A stretch of 64,000 nt of DNA from Planctomycetaceae bacterium (lineage in GTDB: Bacteria; Planctomycetota; Planctomycetia; Pirellulales; Pirellulaceae). The notes beneath the pieces are model-generated. The model was not told where the DNA came from. It ran no database searches and was given only the letters and a program-made list of their open reading frames with translations. The position numbers and the translations under genes are program-made. The DNA lies in assembly GCA_027487485.1 (NCBI GenBank), contig JAIYDN010000088.1:1-64000 (forward strand), in the 5' to 3' direction. Positions 45,936 through 54,660 of the stretch are shown one piece after another (positions within the stretch are counted from its first letter, which is position 1; every line of letters begins with the position of its first letter).

Positions 45936-46460
45936 ATGGACGAACAATCACAACAAGCGATTCGATACTGGACGCTGGCGCAGCCGGCAGTATCCGCATA
46001 TGTCGCGGCTGTCGTTCGGGATTTCCGAGATCGGGACGATGTCCTACAGTCAATTTCCGTTGCAGTACTAGAGTCGTTTTCTTCCTTTGACACTACTCGG
46101 CCCTTCGTGGCTTGGGCTATGGGAATCGCTCGAAAACAAATCGGTACCTACCTGCGCGAGCGAAAGCGCAATCGATTGGTCTTTGATGCGGAAACTATTG
46201 ACTCGCTCGCCGTGGCCTATGAACAGGTTGAATCGGAACAGACTCGCAAGCTTGACTCGCTCCACGAATGCCTGTCCAAGCTGGAAGGTCGTGCCCGTCA
46301 ATTGTGTGAACTGCGATATCAGAACGATTTGAAACCATTAGCGATCGCTTCGTTGCTAGGCATGACGCCGAACACGGTTGCCAAGTCGCTTCAACGTATT
46401 CGCGATCAACTGCGACAGTGTATTGATCGTCATGCCGCGATCGATGGAGGACATTCGTGA
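45936..46460 (+). CDS. ECF-type RNA polymerase sigma factor
   Basis: This 174-residue protein has region 2 (YVAAVVRDFRDRDDVLQSIS, PFVAWAMGIARKQIGTYLRE). Region 4 is ECLSKLEGRARQLCELRYQN, KPLAIASLLGMTPNTVAKSL. It is of the planctomycete FecI-like type. Its stop overlaps the start of an anti-sigma-like gene (GTG 46457 or ATG 46460), so the two are coupled. Confidence 0.88.
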   Translation: MDEQSQQAIRYWTLAQPAVSAYVAAVVRDFRDRDDVLQSISVAVLESFSSFDTTRPFVAWAMGIARKQIGTYLRERKRNRLVFDAETIDSLAVAYEQVESEQTRKLDSLHECLSKLEGRARQLCELRYQNDLKPLAIASLLGMTPNTVAKSLQRIRDQLRQCIDRHAAIDGGHS

Positions 46461-47632
46461 TGAGTGACCCTCGAGAACTTATCGATGGCTATTTCGATGA
46501 TACCTTGACTGCTGAGCAGCTTGAAGCATTGAGTCATTGGATCAAGGCAGCCCCGACGAACGCTCTCACTTTTGCAAATGCTTCATTACTTCACGACCGC
46601 CTGTATAGCACGCTCGCAATCGCTGACAAAGCTCCTTCCAACTTCACCCTCCCTCGGGAGAGTCGCGGAGGAGATTACGACGACGCGGGTGAGGGCTACG
46701 ATGGCGACTTGGTTGACCATGCGAACCCCTCCCCGAAGGCTCGTTCCTCGCCTTCGACCCTCCCGGGGGAGGGTGAAAAAACCATGCCTTCGACCCTCCC
46801 GGGGGAGGGTGAAGCAGAGACGCATTGGGCTATCTCGACTTCAAGTCCAAATAAACCTGGCAAGACGGAGCGAGCTCTGCTTTGGAAAACAACGGCGGCG
46901 GCAGCGGTGCTCGTTGCTGGGCTTGTAATACTCTGGTTTAGTATCGGTACGCCATCGGCTTCAGCCGCAATTCGTGAACTCGATCGAATCATCGTTAACA
47001 GTATTCGGCCAAAAGATCGAACCTATGAGATCGTTGTAGAAGACATCGCAAAAGAACGCCAAGGTAATCGCCCGGAGACACGTCGACCGCCCAAGCCGCC
47101 GCTGGACGGAGCCACTTTGCACGTGCGATCAAATAACCAGTTTGTGCTCCTGCGCAAAACGCAGGAAGGATTGCCGTTCATCACTGGCAGCAACGGTCAA
47201 CAAAGCTGGGCAGTCAACCCACGAGGACCAGTCAGGGTCAGTTCGGATATCCATCGCTTCGATCATGATCTACCTGGACACGAGACCTCGATCCCTCTTA
47301 CGAACCTGCACGAGGGACTCCAGCAACTCAAGCGTGCTTACAACCTGACTTTCTCTACGCTCGGTCCAGAAGAGGTTGCCCCTGAACAAGGCCACGACGC
47401 ACGTTTATTAATTGCCGTGAAGAAGCCAAGAGAGCGAGGGCCTCAGCGTGTTGAAATCGTCTACGATTTAACGACAGGACAAATCCTTCGCATGCGTTTC
47501 GTTCAGATGCCCTATGGCCCGGACCGCCTGGATCTACGCTTGTCGCTGCTCAGCGAAAAGGAATTGGAAGCAGATTTCTTCGAGCACACAAGCCATCACG
47601 CCCCGGACCGCAAGATTGAAATGGAGAATTGA
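46460..47632 (+). CDS. Anti-sigma-like (FecR-type) membrane protein invaded by repeats
   Basis: This 390-residue protein has an N-terminal anti-sigma-like helical domain (LIDGYFDDTLTAEQLEALSH, residues 1-60). A linker of about 58 residues comes from repeat DNA (62-119, with STLPGEGEKTMPSTLPGEGE). One membrane helix lies at about 144-161. An extracytoplasmic LolA-like region ends in VEIVYDLTTGQILRMRFVQM. It presumably holds the adjacent sigma factor. The repeat-coded linker is in frame, so the protein appears intact. GTG 46457 is an alternative start. Confidence 0.75.
   Translation: MSDPRELIDGYFDDTLTAEQLEALSHWIKAAPTNALTFANASLLHDRLYSTLAIADKAPSNFTLPRESRGGDYDDAGEGYDGDLVDHANPSPKARSSPSTLPGEGEKTMPSTLPGEGEAETHWAISTSSPNKPGKTERALLWKTTAAAAVLVAGLVILWFSIGTPSASAAIRELDRIIVNSIRPKDRTYEIVVEDIAKERQGNRPETRRPPKPPLDGATLHVRSNNQFVLLRKTQEGLPFITGSNGQQSWAVNPRGPVRVSSDIHRFDHDLPGHETSIPLTNLHEGLQQLKRAYNLTFSTLGPEEVAPEQGHDARLLIAVKKPRERGPQRVEIVYDLTTGQILRMRFVQMPYGPDRLDLRLSLLSEKELEADFFEHTSHHAPDRKIEMEN
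46640..46815 (+). repeat. DUF559-linked repeat inserted in frame in a coding sequence
   Basis: CCCCTCCCCG at 46726-46735 is followed by GGCTCGTTCCTCGCC and two copies of CTTCGACCCTCCCGGGGGAG (continuing GGTGAA). This is the left half of the 151-bp repeats at 50891-51854. A degenerate unit (CACCCTCCCTCGGGAGAG) lies just before it. All of it is translated within the anti-sigma-like gene without stops. Confidence 0.75.
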
Positions 47633-47634
47633 TA

Positions 47635-49029
47635 ATGAAATGGATGATGCAAATTGCGAAGCTTATTATGGCTCTACATGCCATATACATTTTGAGTGGT
47701 TTGCCCGCACAATCAGCTGAGCGGCCCAATTTCATCTTTATGCTATCCGATGACCAAGGATGGAACGGATTGTCAATTGCTATGCATCCTGAAGTGGCAG
47801 GTTCGAAAGGCGAAATCTTCCACACGCCCAATCTAGAGCGATTGGCCTCGCAAGGCATGCGATTCTCGTCAGCCTATGCCCCAGCGCCGGTTTGTTCACC
47901 TACTCGTATCTGTCTTCAAACGGGGAAGAGCCCTGCTCAGCTTCATTGGACTAAAGCAGCGCCGGCAGTCACTGGCCGAAAGTTGACCGAACCACGCTTG
48001 ATCAAAGATATGAGCAAAGAGGAAATCACCATTGGCGAACTCTTGAAAAATGCCGGCTACACCACAGCCCACTATGGCAAATGGCATATTGCTGGGGGAG
48101 GACCAGGCGCTCATGGATACGACGAACACGATGGCGATACTGGGAATGAAAACGCATTTAAATATACAGACCCCAATCCCGTCGACATTTTCGGAATGGC
48201 CGAGCGTGCAACCAAGTTTATGGAAAAGAGCCAACAGGCCAACAAGCCTTTTTACATTCAGCTGTCCTGGAATGCACTTCATGCAGCAGAATTGGCCAAC
48301 AAAGCCACATTGGCGAAGTATGAAAAGCTCTCAACGAGAAATGCAAGGCAAGCTGCCACCGCGGCAATCACGGAAGATCTTGACTCAGGCGTTGGCAAGG
48401 TGATGGAAGCTGTCGAGCGATTGGGACTCAGCAAAAACACATACATCATTTACATGTCCGACAACGGTTCAGGCAGTGGCGGGCGGCGCGGCGGACTCAG
48501 CGGTGGCAAAGGTTCTCTCTGGGAGGGCGGTATTCGCGTGCCTCTCATCGTCCGTGGGCCTGGAGTTGATGCAAATTCTTGGTGTCATACTCCCGTAGTC
48601 GGATACGATATGCTTCCGACTTTCTGTGCACTTGCAGGAATACCTGCTACGAAATTGCCCAATGGTCTTGAAGGTGGAAGCATCACGAGTTTGCTTCACA
48701 CTAACGGCGAAGGTTCCGTGGAACGGCAGCGTGAAGAGATTGTATTTCACTTTCCACATTATCAAAGCGATGATGGGCCACATTCAGCGATTCGTCTTGG
48801 GAACCTTAAGTTGATGCATTTCTACGAAGATGATCGCATCGCTTTATTTGACCTTGCTAAGGACATCAGCGAACGAAATGACTTGGCCCAACAAATGCCC
48901 CGTGTAGCTCAAATGCTGAAAGGTCGATTGGACCAGTATTTGGTTGCCATCAACGCCCAATTGCCAACGCTTAATCCGAATTTTGATTCTTCCAAGCCAG
49001 TTGCGCCACGTACATCCAAACGACGATGA
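47635..49029 (+). CDS. Sulfatase with canonical C-x-P-x-R
   Basis: This 464-residue exported sulfatase starts at ATG 47635 with a signal peptide (KLIMALHAIYILSGLPAQSA). It shows RPNFIFMLSDDQGWNGLSIA, PVCSPTRICLQTGKSP (Cys87, Arg91), THYGKWH-like AHYGKWHIAGGG and YIIYMSDNGSGSGGRRGGLS. It begins just after the anti-sigma-like gene and its stop overlaps the next frame, so it may be transcribed with the sigma/anti-sigma pair and be part of its regulon. Confidence 0.9.
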   Translation: MKWMMQIAKLIMALHAIYILSGLPAQSAERPNFIFMLSDDQGWNGLSIAMHPEVAGSKGEIFHTPNLERLASQGMRFSSAYAPAPVCSPTRICLQTGKSPAQLHWTKAAPAVTGRKLTEPRLIKDMSKEEITIGELLKNAGYTTAHYGKWHIAGGGPGAHGYDEHDGDTGNENAFKYTDPNPVDIFGMAERATKFMEKSQQANKPFYIQLSWNALHAAELANKATLAKYEKLSTRNARQAATAAITEDLDSGVGKVMEAVERLGLSKNTYIIYMSDNGSGSGGRRGGLSGGKGSLWEGGIRVPLIVRGPGVDANSWCHTPVVGYDMLPTFCALAGIPATKLPNGLEGGSITSLLHTNGEGSVERQREEIVFHFPHYQSDDGPHSAIRLGNLKLMHFYEDDRIALFDLAKDISERNDLAQQMPRVAQMLKGRLDQYLVAINAQLPTLNPNFDSSKPVAPRTSKRR

Positions 49030-49078
49030 GAACCAGCAAATATAAAAACAAGAAACAAGAAAAAGTACGTGGTCATTT

Positions 49079-49083
49079 AGGAG
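49079..49083 (+). promoter_or_regulatory. Shine-Dalgarno site deciding the YHYH-PEBP start
   Basis: AGGAG lies five bases before ATG 49089. The frame is open back to an ATG at 49026 that overlaps the sulfatase stop, but this site and the signal peptide after 49089 favour the internal start. Confidence 0.6.
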
Positions 49084-49088
49084 AAACA

Positions 49089-50888
49089 ATGAATCATCAA
49101 AAAGTTTTTGAGAGTCTCATAGGGATCGCACTTCTCTTCACCGGAGCGGTTTCACAAGCCCACGAAGGTCACGAGCATGGTCCGACCGATCCGAGCGTCC
49201 GGGCATTTACTTTTGCAGACACAGGAGCACATATCCATGGTGCTTACATGGCTTCGCGCGATGGTAAGGTACAAGTCCGCCGGACGGATGGAACTGTTGT
49301 CTCACTTGAGATCGAGAAACTTACGGTCTTGGACAAGAAATGGATTGAGAAAAAGGCCGCGCAGGTGAAGGAGATCAATGAGAATACCATGCCAAGCAAC
49401 AGTTCAATAAAACTTGTAGTCGCCAATGTGCCAAGCAGACCAGCGATCGCGGAAACATTCGAGCCTTTCGCAAAGCTCAAAGCTATCCAATACCGACAAG
49501 ATGACAAGTTCTTTTACGTTGAATCCAACTCAATGCCCGATCATCGCATGATGGTTGGAATCACGGCATGGCAACAGCAAGTTCCGATTCCTCAACCCTA
49601 TTTTGGCGATAACGCTTGGCGAATTCCGCTCGAACCTGTAGTTGCAAAGAATCCCATGTCGGCCAAGTCACACTTCTTTCGAGGTGCAATTGCATTGGCC
49701 GCTAATGGAGTTCCGATCTTTAATCCGATCAAGAATGACGGACGGACTGATACGCTTCTTGCGGGCGAACTGGACGAGTTTGGCGGCCACTGTGGTCGTG
49801 GGGATGATTACCACTATCATATCGCCCCCACACATTTGCAACAGATTGTCGGCAAAGACAAACCGATCGCTTACGCGCTCGATGGTTATCCCATTTACGG
49901 TTACACCGAACCGGACGGTTCGGAGGTCCGAGGGCTCGACGTGTTCAACGGGCATTCCACACCAGAACTCGGTTACCATTATCATGCGACCAAGAGTTAC
50001 CCCTATCTCAACGGCGGATTCCATGGTGAAGTGAAGGAAGTCGATGGTCAAGTAGACCCACAACCAAGAGCTGGTGGAGTGCGAGAAGCATTGCCGCCGC
50101 TGCGAGGAGCGAAGATTACAGGCTTTGAGTCGAAGGACAACAAGAGCTTTAGTCTCAAGGTTGAAGTTGGCCGCGAGACTCGGTATGTCAATTACCTTCT
50201 CAACGAGAACGGTTCGGTGAAATTTGACTTTGTGGATGGGAATGGCAGGGTGAAGTCCGAGACCTACTCACCACGACAACGCGGCCCAGGAGCTGGCGGC
50301 GGAGAACGAAGAGGTGGTCCTGGTGGCGGTAATGATCGACCGCCACGCAATGCACCACCTCGCAACGAACCACCGCGTAGAGAGCCGCCCCCACCACGCA
50401 ATGCACTTCAAAAGGACACAACATCGCCTAAGTCCAGTACTGGCTTTATTCTATCAAGTACGGCAATCGGCAGTGATGGACGCATTTCGTCCGAGTTCAC
50501 CTGCGATGGCAAAAGTGCATCGCCGCCGATTACATGGAAAGGTGCTCCAATTGGAACCAAGTCGGTTGCAATCAGTCTTTGGCATACTGCGCCGGATCAA
50601 GAGAAATCATATTGGTTGGTCTATAACATTCCTACGACTGTGGATCATCTCGACAAGAATGACAAAACGACGGGCACCGTCGGCTTGAACGACAGGAAGA
50701 AGTCCGGCTACGACCCCATGTGTTCGAAGGGCCCTGGGCCGAAGACATATCATATCACTCTTTATGCTCTTTCAACAGAAGTTAAGATCGCAAAGGGTAG
50801 CGACAATCGCGCCGCCTTCCTGAAGGCGATCAAGGACGTCACGCTGGCGGAAACGACTTTGGATTTTGTTTACGAGCGAGCGAAGTGA
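49089..50888 (+). CDS. SHD1-YHYH-PEBP fusion protein
   Basis: This 599-residue exported protein has a signal peptide (ESLIGIALLFTGAVSQA) and a His-rich start (HEGHEHG). An SHD1-like domain follows at about 55-90 (GKVQVRRTDGTVVSLEIEKL). The YHYH domain spans about 150-380, with the name-giving motif at 241-244 and 296-299 and IAYALDGYPIYGYTEPDGSE. A Pro/Arg/Gly-rich linker leads to a C-terminal PEBP/YbhB-like domain (about 452-599: ISSEFTCDGKSASPPITWKG, DPMCSKGPGPKTYHITLYAL). The domains suggest a secreted, perhaps metal- or ligand-binding protein. It sits downstream of a sulfatase, probably in the same transcript. Confidence 0.87.
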   Translation: MNHQKVFESLIGIALLFTGAVSQAHEGHEHGPTDPSVRAFTFADTGAHIHGAYMASRDGKVQVRRTDGTVVSLEIEKLTVLDKKWIEKKAAQVKEINENTMPSNSSIKLVVANVPSRPAIAETFEPFAKLKAIQYRQDDKFFYVESNSMPDHRMMVGITAWQQQVPIPQPYFGDNAWRIPLEPVVAKNPMSAKSHFFRGAIALAANGVPIFNPIKNDGRTDTLLAGELDEFGGHCGRGDDYHYHIAPTHLQQIVGKDKPIAYALDGYPIYGYTEPDGSEVRGLDVFNGHSTPELGYHYHATKSYPYLNGGFHGEVKEVDGQVDPQPRAGGVREALPPLRGAKITGFESKDNKSFSLKVEVGRETRYVNYLLNENGSVKFDFVDGNGRVKSETYSPRQRGPGAGGGERRGGPGGGNDRPPRNAPPRNEPPRREPPPPRNALQKDTTSPKSSTGFILSSTAIGSDGRISSEFTCDGKSASPPITWKGAPIGTKSVAISLWHTAPDQEKSYWLVYNIPTTVDHLDKNDKTTGTVGLNDRKKSGYDPMCSKGPGPKTYHITLYALSTEVKIAKGSDNRAAFLKAIKDVTLAETTLDFVYERAK

Positions 50889-50890
50889 AG

Positions 50891-51041
50891 CCCCTCCCCG
50901 GAGCCTCGTTCCTCGTCTTCGACCCTCCCCGGGGGAGGGTTAATGAAAATTGCCCTTACACACCGGAGACCACCACATTGCTAAAATTAACCCTCCCCTA
51001 TGGGGAGGGTCGGATGCGAGGAACGAGCAGACGGGGAGGGG
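50891..51041. repeat. 151-bp composite inverted repeat, unit A
   Basis: Outer arms CCCCTCCCCG plus AGCCTCGTTCCTCG pair with CGAGGAACGAGCAG plus CGGGGAGGGG. Two smaller palindromes sit inside: ACCCTCCCCGGGGGAGGGT and ACCCTCCCCTATGGGGAGGG plus T. A spacer of about 50 bases (CCCTTACACACCGGAGACCA) is also shared with unit B. Confidence 0.85.
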
Positions 51042-51074
51042 AAGACGTCAGCTATTCGAATCAGATCAATCAAA

Positions 51075-51124
51075 ATGCCAACCGCCGCACCTTCGAGCGC
51101 GATCAAGGTGGTTTGGTATGAAGG
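51075..51124 (+). pseudogene. Internally deleted DUF559 gene between repeat units A and B
   Basis: ATGCCAACCGCCGCACCTTC (51075 on) matches the start of the DUF559 gene, ATGACCAACCGCCGCATCTT (51316 on). The following GGTGGTTTGGTATGAAGG matches GGTGGTTCGGGTATGAAGG near the end of that gene (51679 on). Everything between, about 330 bases of the intact gene, is missing. Flanking bases on both sides (GACGTCA..TATTC before, the repeat after) also match. This is the relic of a second gene copy. Confidence 0.7.
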
Positions 51125-51131
51125 CAGTCCT

Positions 51132-51282
51132 CCCCTCCCCGAAGCCTTGTTCCTCGGCTTCGCCCCTCCCCGAGGGAGGGTTAAAAGAGCTCGCCCTTAC
51201 CCACCGGAGACCACCACGCTGTTAAAATTAACCCTCCCCTGTGGGGAGGGTCGGCTGCGAGGAACGAGCAGCCGGGGAGGGG
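51132..51282. repeat. 151-bp composite inverted repeat, unit B
   Basis: Same arms and internal palindromes as unit A, same length, and the shared spacer CCCTTACCCACCGGAGACCA. It ends 33 bases before the DUF559 start codon. Confidence 0.85.
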
Positions 51283-51315
51283 ACGACGTCACTTATTCAA
51301 AATTAACAGAACAGA

Positions 51316-51756
51316 ATGACCAACCGCCGCATCTTCAACGCACGCGAAAATCGTAAACGCAGCACGACCTCCGAGGGATTGCTATGGAGTGTCCTAAGGG
51401 CCAATCAACTTTGCAATTTGAAATTTCGACGCGAACATCCTATTGGGAACTTTATCGCCGACTTCGCTTGCGAAGCAAAGAAGTTGGTCGTGGAGATCGA
51501 TGGTGGTTACCACGACCAGATAGGAGAGCAAGACATCGAACGTGAGGGAAGACTGAGAGCTCTCGGTTGGGATGTGATCCGCTTCACGGATGAAGAGGTT
51601 GAACAAGACGCGGAAGCTGTGGCACACGCGATCGCCAAGCATCTGCAGTTGGAGTATTCGTTTAATAAACGGAATGGCGGTGGTTCGGGTATGAAGGTAC
51701 TCGGCCCCTCCCCGAAGCCTCGTTCCTCGTCTTCGACCCTCCCGGGGGAGGGTTAA
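51316..51756 (+). CDS. DUF559 (Vsr-like) endonuclease domain protein
   Basis: This 146-residue protein has a PD-(D/E)xK/Vsr-type fold: TSEGLLWSVLRANQLCNLKF (Glu20), GNFIADFACEAKKLVVEIDG (Asp49, Glu60, Asp62) and REGRLRALGWDVIRFTDEEV. The spacing of acidic residues fits a nuclease active site. It has no signal peptide. From about residue 130 onward it is coded by repeat unit C (PSPKPRSSSSTLPGEG). It lies between repeat units B and C, and a deleted copy of the same gene lies between A and B. DUF559 proteins have no firmly established role. Confidence 0.85.
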   Translation: MTNRRIFNARENRKRSTTSEGLLWSVLRANQLCNLKFRREHPIGNFIADFACEAKKLVVEIDGGYHDQIGEQDIEREGRLRALGWDVIRFTDEEVEQDAEAVAHAIAKHLQLEYSFNKRNGGGSGMKVLGPSPKPRSSSSTLPGEG

Positions 51757-51854
51757 AAGAGCTAGCCCTTACACACAGAAAACTAGCATGCCACTAAAAT
51801 CAACCCTCCCCTATGGGGAGGGTCGGCTGCGAGGAACGAGCAGCCGGGGAGGGG
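51705..51854. repeat. 150-bp composite inverted repeat, unit C
   Basis: Third unit, with the same outer arms and inner palindromes as A and B but a more diverged spacer (CCCTTACACACAGAAAACTA). It begins inside the DUF559 gene, which stops within the first inner palindrome. Confidence 0.85.
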
Positions 51855-51903
51855 CCGCTTCGTGCCATCGCAAAATATTGACTTCTTCCCTCACTAGCCC
51901 CTC

Positions 51904-53058
51904 TTACCAATAGTCCAGCCAAAGTGAGTCACTGATTGGCAACCCCTGTGGCGTTAAGCGAATGTGGCCTTGGTGCCACTCCAAAAACCCCAATTCGATG
52001 TGTTTGGGAATCTGCTGTGCGATGGCTTTTATGGCCTCAGATTCACCGACGCTAGCGAGCGCACTCCAGTCGATACCCTTTAGCTGACGCATACCGAAGA
52101 TAAATCGCTCGCGAGTTCGTGTTGACCAGTCGAGTGCTTGCGACTCGGCGATGGGGGACAGCCCTGCCTCCATGCGTTGAAGATACTTGAGCGTGCTGCG
52201 ATGATTGACCGTACGAGTACCATCCACATAGGCTGCAGCGCCTGGTCCAAAGCCCAGCCAGGAATCACCCTGCCAGTAAGTCTGGTTGTGGATGCACTCG
52301 CTTCCTGGTTTTGCAAAATTCGAAACTTCGTAGTGAATCATGCCGTGCTGCGTGAGTGTTTCAATAGCGTAGAGATACATCTCCAACTCGACCTCTTCCG
52401 TAACAGCAACAATCTGTCCCTTCTGCAGTTGCGACCAATAGTGAGCACCTTTCTCATAAGTTAGTCCATACGTGGATAGATGGCTTACACCGCGCGACGT
52501 AGCCATTCCCAAGTCGGATCGCCAAACTTGCATATCTTCACCGGGAACACCAAAGATCAAGTCAACCGAGACCTCATCGAACCACTGAGACGCGATATCG
52601 ATAGAATTGGCAAGTTGGTCGCCGGTATGGTCGCGACCGAGTGTCTTCAGTTTGGAAGCATCAAACGACTGGCCACCCAAACTAATTCGGTTGATGCCTT
52701 GATCGCGAAGAAGTTGACAAAGAGTCGGATCGATGTCTTGCGGATTCGCTTCGATACTCCATTCTCCATCGTCGGCCGGTGGAAGCCATTGGCGGATCAT
52801 CTCAAACAACCGTTCCATCGGTTCGCGTGGAAGCAGCGTTGGCGTTCCCCCACCAATGAAGATCGTTTTTACAGAGCGAGGATGACCAAGAGTCGTCAAT
52901 TCTTTTGAAACGGCCTCTACATAGCGATCTACCAAATCCAACCGATTCGCGACTACCGTAAAATTACAGTAGGGACAGCGCGAATGGCAGAACGGAACAT
53001 GGATATAGGCAGCCTTTGGAGATGACAAACTCTCTTTGGCACTGAGATTGATTTCCAT
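51904..53058 (-). CDS. hemW: Radical SAM heme chaperone HemW (coproporphyrinogen III oxidase-like)
   Basis: A 384-residue protein from ATG 53058; the frame is open 15 codons further. The radical SAM cluster is Cys24-x3-Cys28-x2-Cys31 in VPFCHSRCPYCNF. The residue two after the last Cys is Phe, as in HemW, not the extra Cys of true HemN oxidases. Other blocks are TIFIGGGTPTLLP, SIEANPQDIDPTLCQLLRDQ, GINRISLGGQSFDASKLKTL and VDLIFGVPGE. HemW inserts heme into membrane proteins rather than making coproporphyrinogen. It is a single-gene unit. Confidence 0.88.
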   Translation of the reverse strand: MEINLSAKESLSSPKAAYIHVPFCHSRCPYCNFTVVANRLDLVDRYVEAVSKELTTLGHPRSVKTIFIGGGTPTLLPREPMERLFEMIRQWLPPADDGEWSIEANPQDIDPTLCQLLRDQGINRISLGGQSFDASKLKTLGRDHTGDQLANSIDIASQWFDEVSVDLIFGVPGEDMQVWRSDLGMATSRGVSHLSTYGLTYEKGAHYWSQLQKGQIVAVTEEVELEMYLYAIETLTQHGMIHYEVSNFAKPGSECIHNQTYWQGDSWLGFGPGAAAYVDGTRTVNHRSTLKYLQRMEAGLSPIAESQALDWSTRTRERFIFGMRQLKGIDWSALASVGESEAIKAIAQQIPKHIELGFLEWHQGHIRLTPQGLPISDSLWLDYW

Positions 53059-53196
53059 AGTTCCGATGACGCGACAGTCGCTCCACCATGATGAGACCTT
53101 CAACGATGAATCTCAATCAGCGAGTTGCGGTGGAGCGATTTTTCTTTCTAGCAAGCGACAATGAAAGGACCCAAAACGACATTCTAGCATCTTCAG

Positions 53197-54660
53197 CTAG
53201 AAGTCCAATTGAACTCGCATGCACCATGCGTCTGTTTCCGATGCGATCATCTGATTCCCCAGAATGCTTCCGTTTCGGGTTGGGCGCGATTCGGCCCATG
53301 TATGAATGTAATTGACTACGCACTTGCAATACGGATTGACATACCAATTCAATCCCAGGGTCAAATTCTGCATCTCCCCACCGCGAATAGAATTGTCCGT
53401 CAGATCCAGATAGGACCAGCGTGCGGCAACTTCCCAAGCTCCAAAGCCCTGTCCGTTCTTGGAAAGGCTATTCAGCGGCATGACTCGGTCAATGGCACCA
53501 GCTTTGCGATCATAAGGACGGTGCTCCCCCGTCAAAAAGAAACCGATCTGCGAGTAACCGCCCCAAAGGAACCCATTGCCAACGGTGGATGTATCCACAT
53601 GAGTTCCAATTGCTTCCGACTGCCAGGACAGCGGCCCTCGAACCCATAATGCTTCGGTTCCAAAGCTCTGTGCCAAGCTCGTGCCGTTCAACACACCCGT
53701 GTCCACAAAGGAGGGAGTTCCATTGGCCACATCAGGAACCGCCAATCCACTGGTGCCAATCGGTTCGCCAGCAGGCACGACGAATTCGCCCACGAAAACC
53801 TCAGGAATGCTTCGAAAACGGGCTCGTTCGTTAGGGGGTGCATTCAAAAAGTAACCAGCTCCCAAATGCAAGTAGTCTTCCCCGGCGGCGTTATCATGCC
53901 AAAGCAGATGCGTGATCCTGCCTGCCAACCCGTTGCCTCCATCGGTGCTTATTGATCCCCCAAACTGATCCTGCCCCGTTCGGAAATAGGAAGCAGCCCA
54001 TGTCCAATTGAGATCTTCGGAGTGGTCGTAGAAGCCGATACCCAAGTGACGAAAAGGAGTGAACGCCTGAAAGGTCCCGGCCCTTTCCGCAAAGGTCGTG
54101 TACCGAAAACTACTGACGACCTCCAGCGAGAAAGGCTGCTTCCACTGACCGATACGAACCGTTCCTAATGGACCAGCGTCCTTGAAATCGACCCACAAAT
54201 CCGTGAAGGTCGGGCGTCCAAACGCGGCAAAGTCCATTTGCATGAAGTAGTCCATGCGGTCGGTCACGGCCCCTTTCGCCCCCAGTCGAGCGCGGCGAAA
54301 ATCGGCACCACTTTCGATGCGTCCATAGGCCTCGCGGCTAGCGTCATCTTGGTTGAATGCGACCCCGTCAGCCTGGAAGACTCCGCTGATCGCGACGCTG
54401 GGTAGCTTCGGCTTAGGAACTTCTTTCTGTTTGTTCGCGCTCTCCAGCTTGGCAATCTGTTCACGCAACTCATGCGATTGCAATTCCATAGCCTGCATTC
54501 GCTGTTCGAGGTCCGTTGGAGCCACTTCGCTGACCAACACCTCGTTGGGTTGCTGAAATGATAAATCAGATGCTGGCACCAATTGCGCTTGGCCCCATGA
54601 TGCAGCCAAGAAAAAATTAGCAATAAGGCCAAGGCAGATGATAGTACGTCGACAAAACAT
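53197..54660 (-). CDS. Phosphate-selective porin O/P-like outer-membrane protein
   Basis: This 487-residue protein has a signal peptide (ICLGLIANFFLAASWGQAQ) and a coiled-coil segment (LEQRMQAMELQSHELREQIA). A beta-barrel follows, with alternating polar/hydrophobic strands (FRRARLGAKGAVTDRMDYFM, YSQIGFFLTGEHRPYDRKAG, LNWYVNPYCKCVVNYIHTWA) and a terminal Phe. This is the OprP/OprO layout common in Planctomycetota. The ligand is unknown. The gene is monocistronic, with HemW downstream. Confidence 0.85.
   Translation of the reverse strand: MFCRRTIICLGLIANFFLAASWGQAQLVPASDLSFQQPNEVLVSEVAPTDLEQRMQAMELQSHELREQIAKLESANKQKEVPKPKLPSVAISGVFQADGVAFNQDDASREAYGRIESGADFRRARLGAKGAVTDRMDYFMQMDFAAFGRPTFTDLWVDFKDAGPLGTVRIGQWKQPFSLEVVSSFRYTTFAERAGTFQAFTPFRHLGIGFYDHSEDLNWTWAASYFRTGQDQFGGSISTDGGNGLAGRITHLLWHDNAAGEDYLHLGAGYFLNAPPNERARFRSIPEVFVGEFVVPAGEPIGTSGLAVPDVANGTPSFVDTGVLNGTSLAQSFGTEALWVRGPLSWQSEAIGTHVDTSTVGNGFLWGGYSQIGFFLTGEHRPYDRKAGAIDRVMPLNSLSKNGQGFGAWEVAARWSYLDLTDNSIRGGEMQNLTLGLNWYVNPYCKCVVNYIHTWAESRPTRNGSILGNQMIASETDAWCMRVQLDF

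Noticed and set aside
50891-51854. CRISPR array or insertion sequence
   Set aside because: Units are 151 bp with internal palindromes, only three are present, and the space between them holds a gene or its relic rather than unique spacers; no IS transposase is present.
51904-53058. Oxygen-independent coproporphyrinogen III oxidase HemN
   Set aside because: The fourth cysteine of the HemN motif (CxxxCxxCxC) is absent; the HemW pattern is present.
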